From Chrysoporthe austroafricana (taxonomy: Eukaryota > Ascomycota > Sordariomycetes > Diaporthales > Cryphonectriaceae): a stretch of 64,000 bases of DNA. Location: positions 3,286,001 through 3,350,000 of the forward strand of contig JYIP02000003.1 of the NCBI GenBank assembly GCA_001051155.2, in the 5' to 3' direction. The position numbers and the translations under genes were made by a program. Under the pieces are notes generated by a model. It was not told the DNA's origin and searched no databases. It saw nothing but the letters and a program-made list of their open reading frames with translations. Positions 61,066 to 64,000 of the stretch are shown here, one piece after another (positions within the stretch are counted from its first letter, which is position 1; each line of letters starts with the position of its first letter).

Positions 61066-64000
61066 CTTGAGGGGGATGCTGGGTGTTCGAGGGGAACGGG
61101 TGGTGGGCAGGGTGGTCGTCTGTGGCCAAGAGGCTCTTTCTATTGGGTCATTCGCCAGATACTCGTGCCCTTCGGTACGGGTCTAACAAGCCTGCTCGCA
61201 CGAGGTGTAGCTGTACTGTACTGCAGGAGGAGGACTGGTAGGATGGCGGGTCGACGAGTGTGTGGGTGATGATGAGGTCGACGGCTGTAGGCAGGAGGGG
61301 AGCGAGGGCGAGAAGGTAGATCTGTTGGTTGCCGGAGACGGAAGAAGCGTAGAGAGTTGGGTGGCAACAGCACAAGTGGTCGTGGTGTAGAAGCGAAGCA
61401 GAGTTCATATATCGTGAGGAGAGGCCGTGGTCGAGGTGAGGAGGTGGGAAAGGGTAGGAGGAGCATTTGTACTGCTTTGGAGGCTTGTCGATCAAGAGAG
61501 CGACACACCCAGGCAGGGCAGCAGCCCACAAGGCATCACACCCGCAGCCGGGGAGGCCTTGCTCATGCACAAGTGCGCTAGTCCCCATCTAACGCAGCAT
61601 GGGTGCAGCAGAGATCCTGGTTCGACAGAGGGACAAGGGGGGCAGGGGGGTGTGTGGTGCCGAAGATCTCTGGGGGGGTGTGTGTGGTGTGGGTGTGGGC
61701 GTAGGCGCGGCTGTGTCTCTCTGGGGTGAAAAGTTTTCAGAGGAGGGACTCACACACACAACACGCTGCTCATGCACCAGGGCGCCGGTGGGCTAGGCTG
61801 TTCCCTCGCCACCCTGGTGCGAGGCCTTGCGTGCCTGCCTCACGACCCAAGCACGCCAAGGTCGCCATGCATAATATAGGGGCGGGTCTAACACGAACGT
61901 CGCCCACACCCCCCCTGTGCGCAGACCTGGGCGTGAACGGTGGGCTGGACGGGGGGCGTGGGCCAGCAGGCGTCGCAGCAGGCGGTCCACAAGGCTACGG
62001 GGCGTGTCTACAGCAAGGTACGTACCGTCCTCACAGGTGGGGGGCGCCCATGCCCAGGTGGGGAGGAGGGTGGGGCTATCCGCACCTGAGGACCTTGAGA
62101 GCACCTTGCGAGGACCTTGAGAGAGTCCTTCTGGCACGGCGAGGTGCGCAAGGTACACACGGGCCTGCAGCTGGCAGACCCCATTCGAAAACTTTGACAC
62201 ACGGTGGCCTGTCTGGCCTCATTGTTGGCTGATCCCGCCCGCTGGTCGCTCTGGCCGCTCTGGCGGCCGGCCTCAGTCGCCCTGGGCCTGCGCCCGTTTC
62301 GTTCCTGGGCCGGTGGCCTGACTGCGCCCGCCGCCGTGGGCGCGTACGGAATAGTCTCTCTGCAGAGGTGCTACTATGTATGATGCCCAGACGCTGGGGA
62401 CCGTAGCAGCACGCCGGGGCCACGCCACGCCGCCAGGCCGTCCGGTGTCTGGTCAGCTGCTGCGGTGCTGCTAACGGGCCACGGCGGGCTTGGACACAAG
62501 ACATCCGGGTCCGCGCATGTGACTTTTGTTGACGGTCACAGGAATGCTGACCGCAAGGGCGGGCGAGCAACACACCAGTCATGGAAGAGCCGACCGGTCT
62601 CGAAGAGAGAGAAAAAAAAAAAAAATCGCTCTAGCCTGACCTGTCTGGAGGGGGGGGGGTGTTTACTCGTCGCACTACTTTTACTCGTCGCACTACTGTA
62701 TGGGTTGTTGTCGAGGCGGCCGCAGTTCCTGCTGCTACGTTATACACCTCTTGTCACTCAGCCGACGCCTCGAGGTAGACTTTTCGCTGCTGGAATGGTG
62801 AAACCTTACACCATCGCTCGCCCGTCTCTGCCGGGCTGGGAGCACAGAGAGGCCACAGGGGCAGGTCCTCCTCGCCAACCGAAAACGAAGCTGTTGTACT
62901 TGCTGCATCTGGCCCATGCGTCACACCCCAAGAGCCTGCAAAGAAGGTCGCGGGCTAGATGGCGTCTCAGCTGGTCATCGTTTGATAGTGTGCCAGACAG
63001 AGACCACACTGCACACCTCCTCGACCGAGCGGAATGCGCCTAGCCCCAGCGCAGCCGGCCGTCCCCTCCAGCGCTGGAATTGTGCCATTATGACAGCTGC
63101 GGCCGGGCTGGTCGCCCTCGAGCGCCGTCACGCGGTCAGGGGACGAGAACAAGAGACAATCTCTCTTTTCTCGGTGAAGTCGACTCACCCGCCCGCCATG
63201 CATGTCTCTCCGCAAACGCCTGAGATCGCAGGAGGACCGCCAACCTCGCGCGGGTCGTCTGGACGTGGACGCCCGGGCCCAGGCAAGGCGCATCCACAGT
63301 TTACTATGGTGCACGAAAAAAAGATAAAACCACCATGGTGGTGACGACGGGGCCTCCTTGGCCTGCACGGCTTGGGAACTTGGGTCCTGAGATTGAGGGT
63401 CCCCCCTCTGGATTTCCGGTGCGCGTGGGGGTCGCGATCCATTTCCACTTTCAGGAAGACTCGTCAGGGGGGAGGAAGGCCATCGGTCGGTCGAGGCTCG
63501 ACGTTACCTGGGGAGTGGGCTGCGATCATCTCGCAAGGCAACTCCCGCACCCGTGGCGGCCGAGGTCTTGCTGCGTCTGGGACCAGGGGAGATGAGGAGG
63601 AAGAGATAAAAAAAATTCAAAAAATTAATCCCTCGCACTCCAAAGCTTCGTAGATGGGACCTGAAAGTTAAACCCCCCCTCGAAGGGCTTCTGCCGTCTT
63701 GGCGCCGCGCGCGCTTCGTGGCCCTCCGCGTTGCGATAGATGGCGTGCGTGCGTGTGCGTGGGAGCGAGATACTATCTATGTGCTGTAGCCAGCAGTGCC
63801 GGATCCGGTATCGACGACAGGAGTTAGGCGCAGGGCCCCAAGGTGAGAAGTCTATCTGCGCGAGATGAGATAAACGCAGGACGACGATCAGTCGACCACC
63901 AGGCGCTGCCTCCCACGGCCTCGCACTGCCTCCCCCCCGTAGCGGACGCACCTCCTCATCTCATCCTCAGGAGATAAGCGGACCGCGTCGTGCCATTCGC
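61066..64000. other. Intergenic region to the window end, 2.9 kb
   Basis: The first few hundred bases are probably the promoter and leader of the Ecl1-type gene on the minus strand. The rest has no supported gene. It contains an 18-base tandem duplication at 62662-62697, a 14-base direct repeat (GAGGACCTTGAGAG) near 62088-62123, an A tract near 62612-62625, and a third copy of an 11-base motif at 62371. Confidence 0.55.

Noticed and set aside
1..64000. CRISPR arrays, rRNA genes, insertion sequences, telomeric repeats
   Set aside because: None were seen. Spaced repeats here are microsatellites or coding minisatellites, and the window is fungal nuclear DNA.

Overview
The window looks like GC-rich nuclear DNA of a filamentous ascomycete (Pezizomycotina, most likely a Sordariomycete). 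Genes carry short GT-AG introns of about 54-280 nt with CTAAC/CTGAC-like branch sites. There is no operon-like packing, coding GC is very high, and several proteins (a hybrid histidine kinase with long disordered regions, an Ecl1-type zinc protein, a Det1-like histidine phosphatase) are typical of this group. I cannot name the species.

Ten genes can be supported. From left to right: the 3' part of a dilute (DIL) domain gene (+, 1-1766); a large TBC-domain Rab GAP (+, 6190-9764, with an open in-frame extension to 9905 behind a TAG); a Q/P-rich conserved fungal protein with a second exon (-, 14024-15733); allantoicase (-, 24945-26136); a six-helix cytochrome b561-type membrane protein (+, 27780-28801); a 2019-residue GAF/PAS hybrid histidine kinase (-, 30239-36742); a Det1-like histidine phosphatase (-, 41308-43237); a PRKRIP1-like splicing factor (+, 44848-45483) convergent with the chaperonin subunit CCT3 (-, 45654-47637); a class II aldolase/adducin protein (+, 49692-50819); and an Ecl1-type life-span factor (-, 60628-61065).

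About two thirds of the window is non-coding. Several gene-free stretches exceed 4 kb, notably about 15.9-24.9 kb and 50.8-60.6 kb. They hold homopolymer T/A tracts, CT, CA, GT, GA and TA microsatellites and short duplications, but no recognisable transposase, reverse transcriptase or RNA gene. From about 47.7 to 53.7 kb the sequence is visibly less GC-rich and looks like decayed or accessory DNA around the aldolase gene. Two single N bases (26667, 33212) sit beside very long homopolymers and mark unresolved assembly.

The genes do not form one pathway. They are housekeeping (CCT3, PRKRIP1-like), nitrogen catabolism (allantoicase), membrane trafficking (TBC, DIL), signalling (histidine kinase, phosphatase) and redox (b561) genes. 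The best leads are the conserved-looking extension after the TAG in the TBC gene, the degenerate receiver and split GAF domain in the histidine kinase, the uncharacterised Q/P-rich family with its easily missed second exon, and an 11-base motif repeated three times in non-coding DNA.
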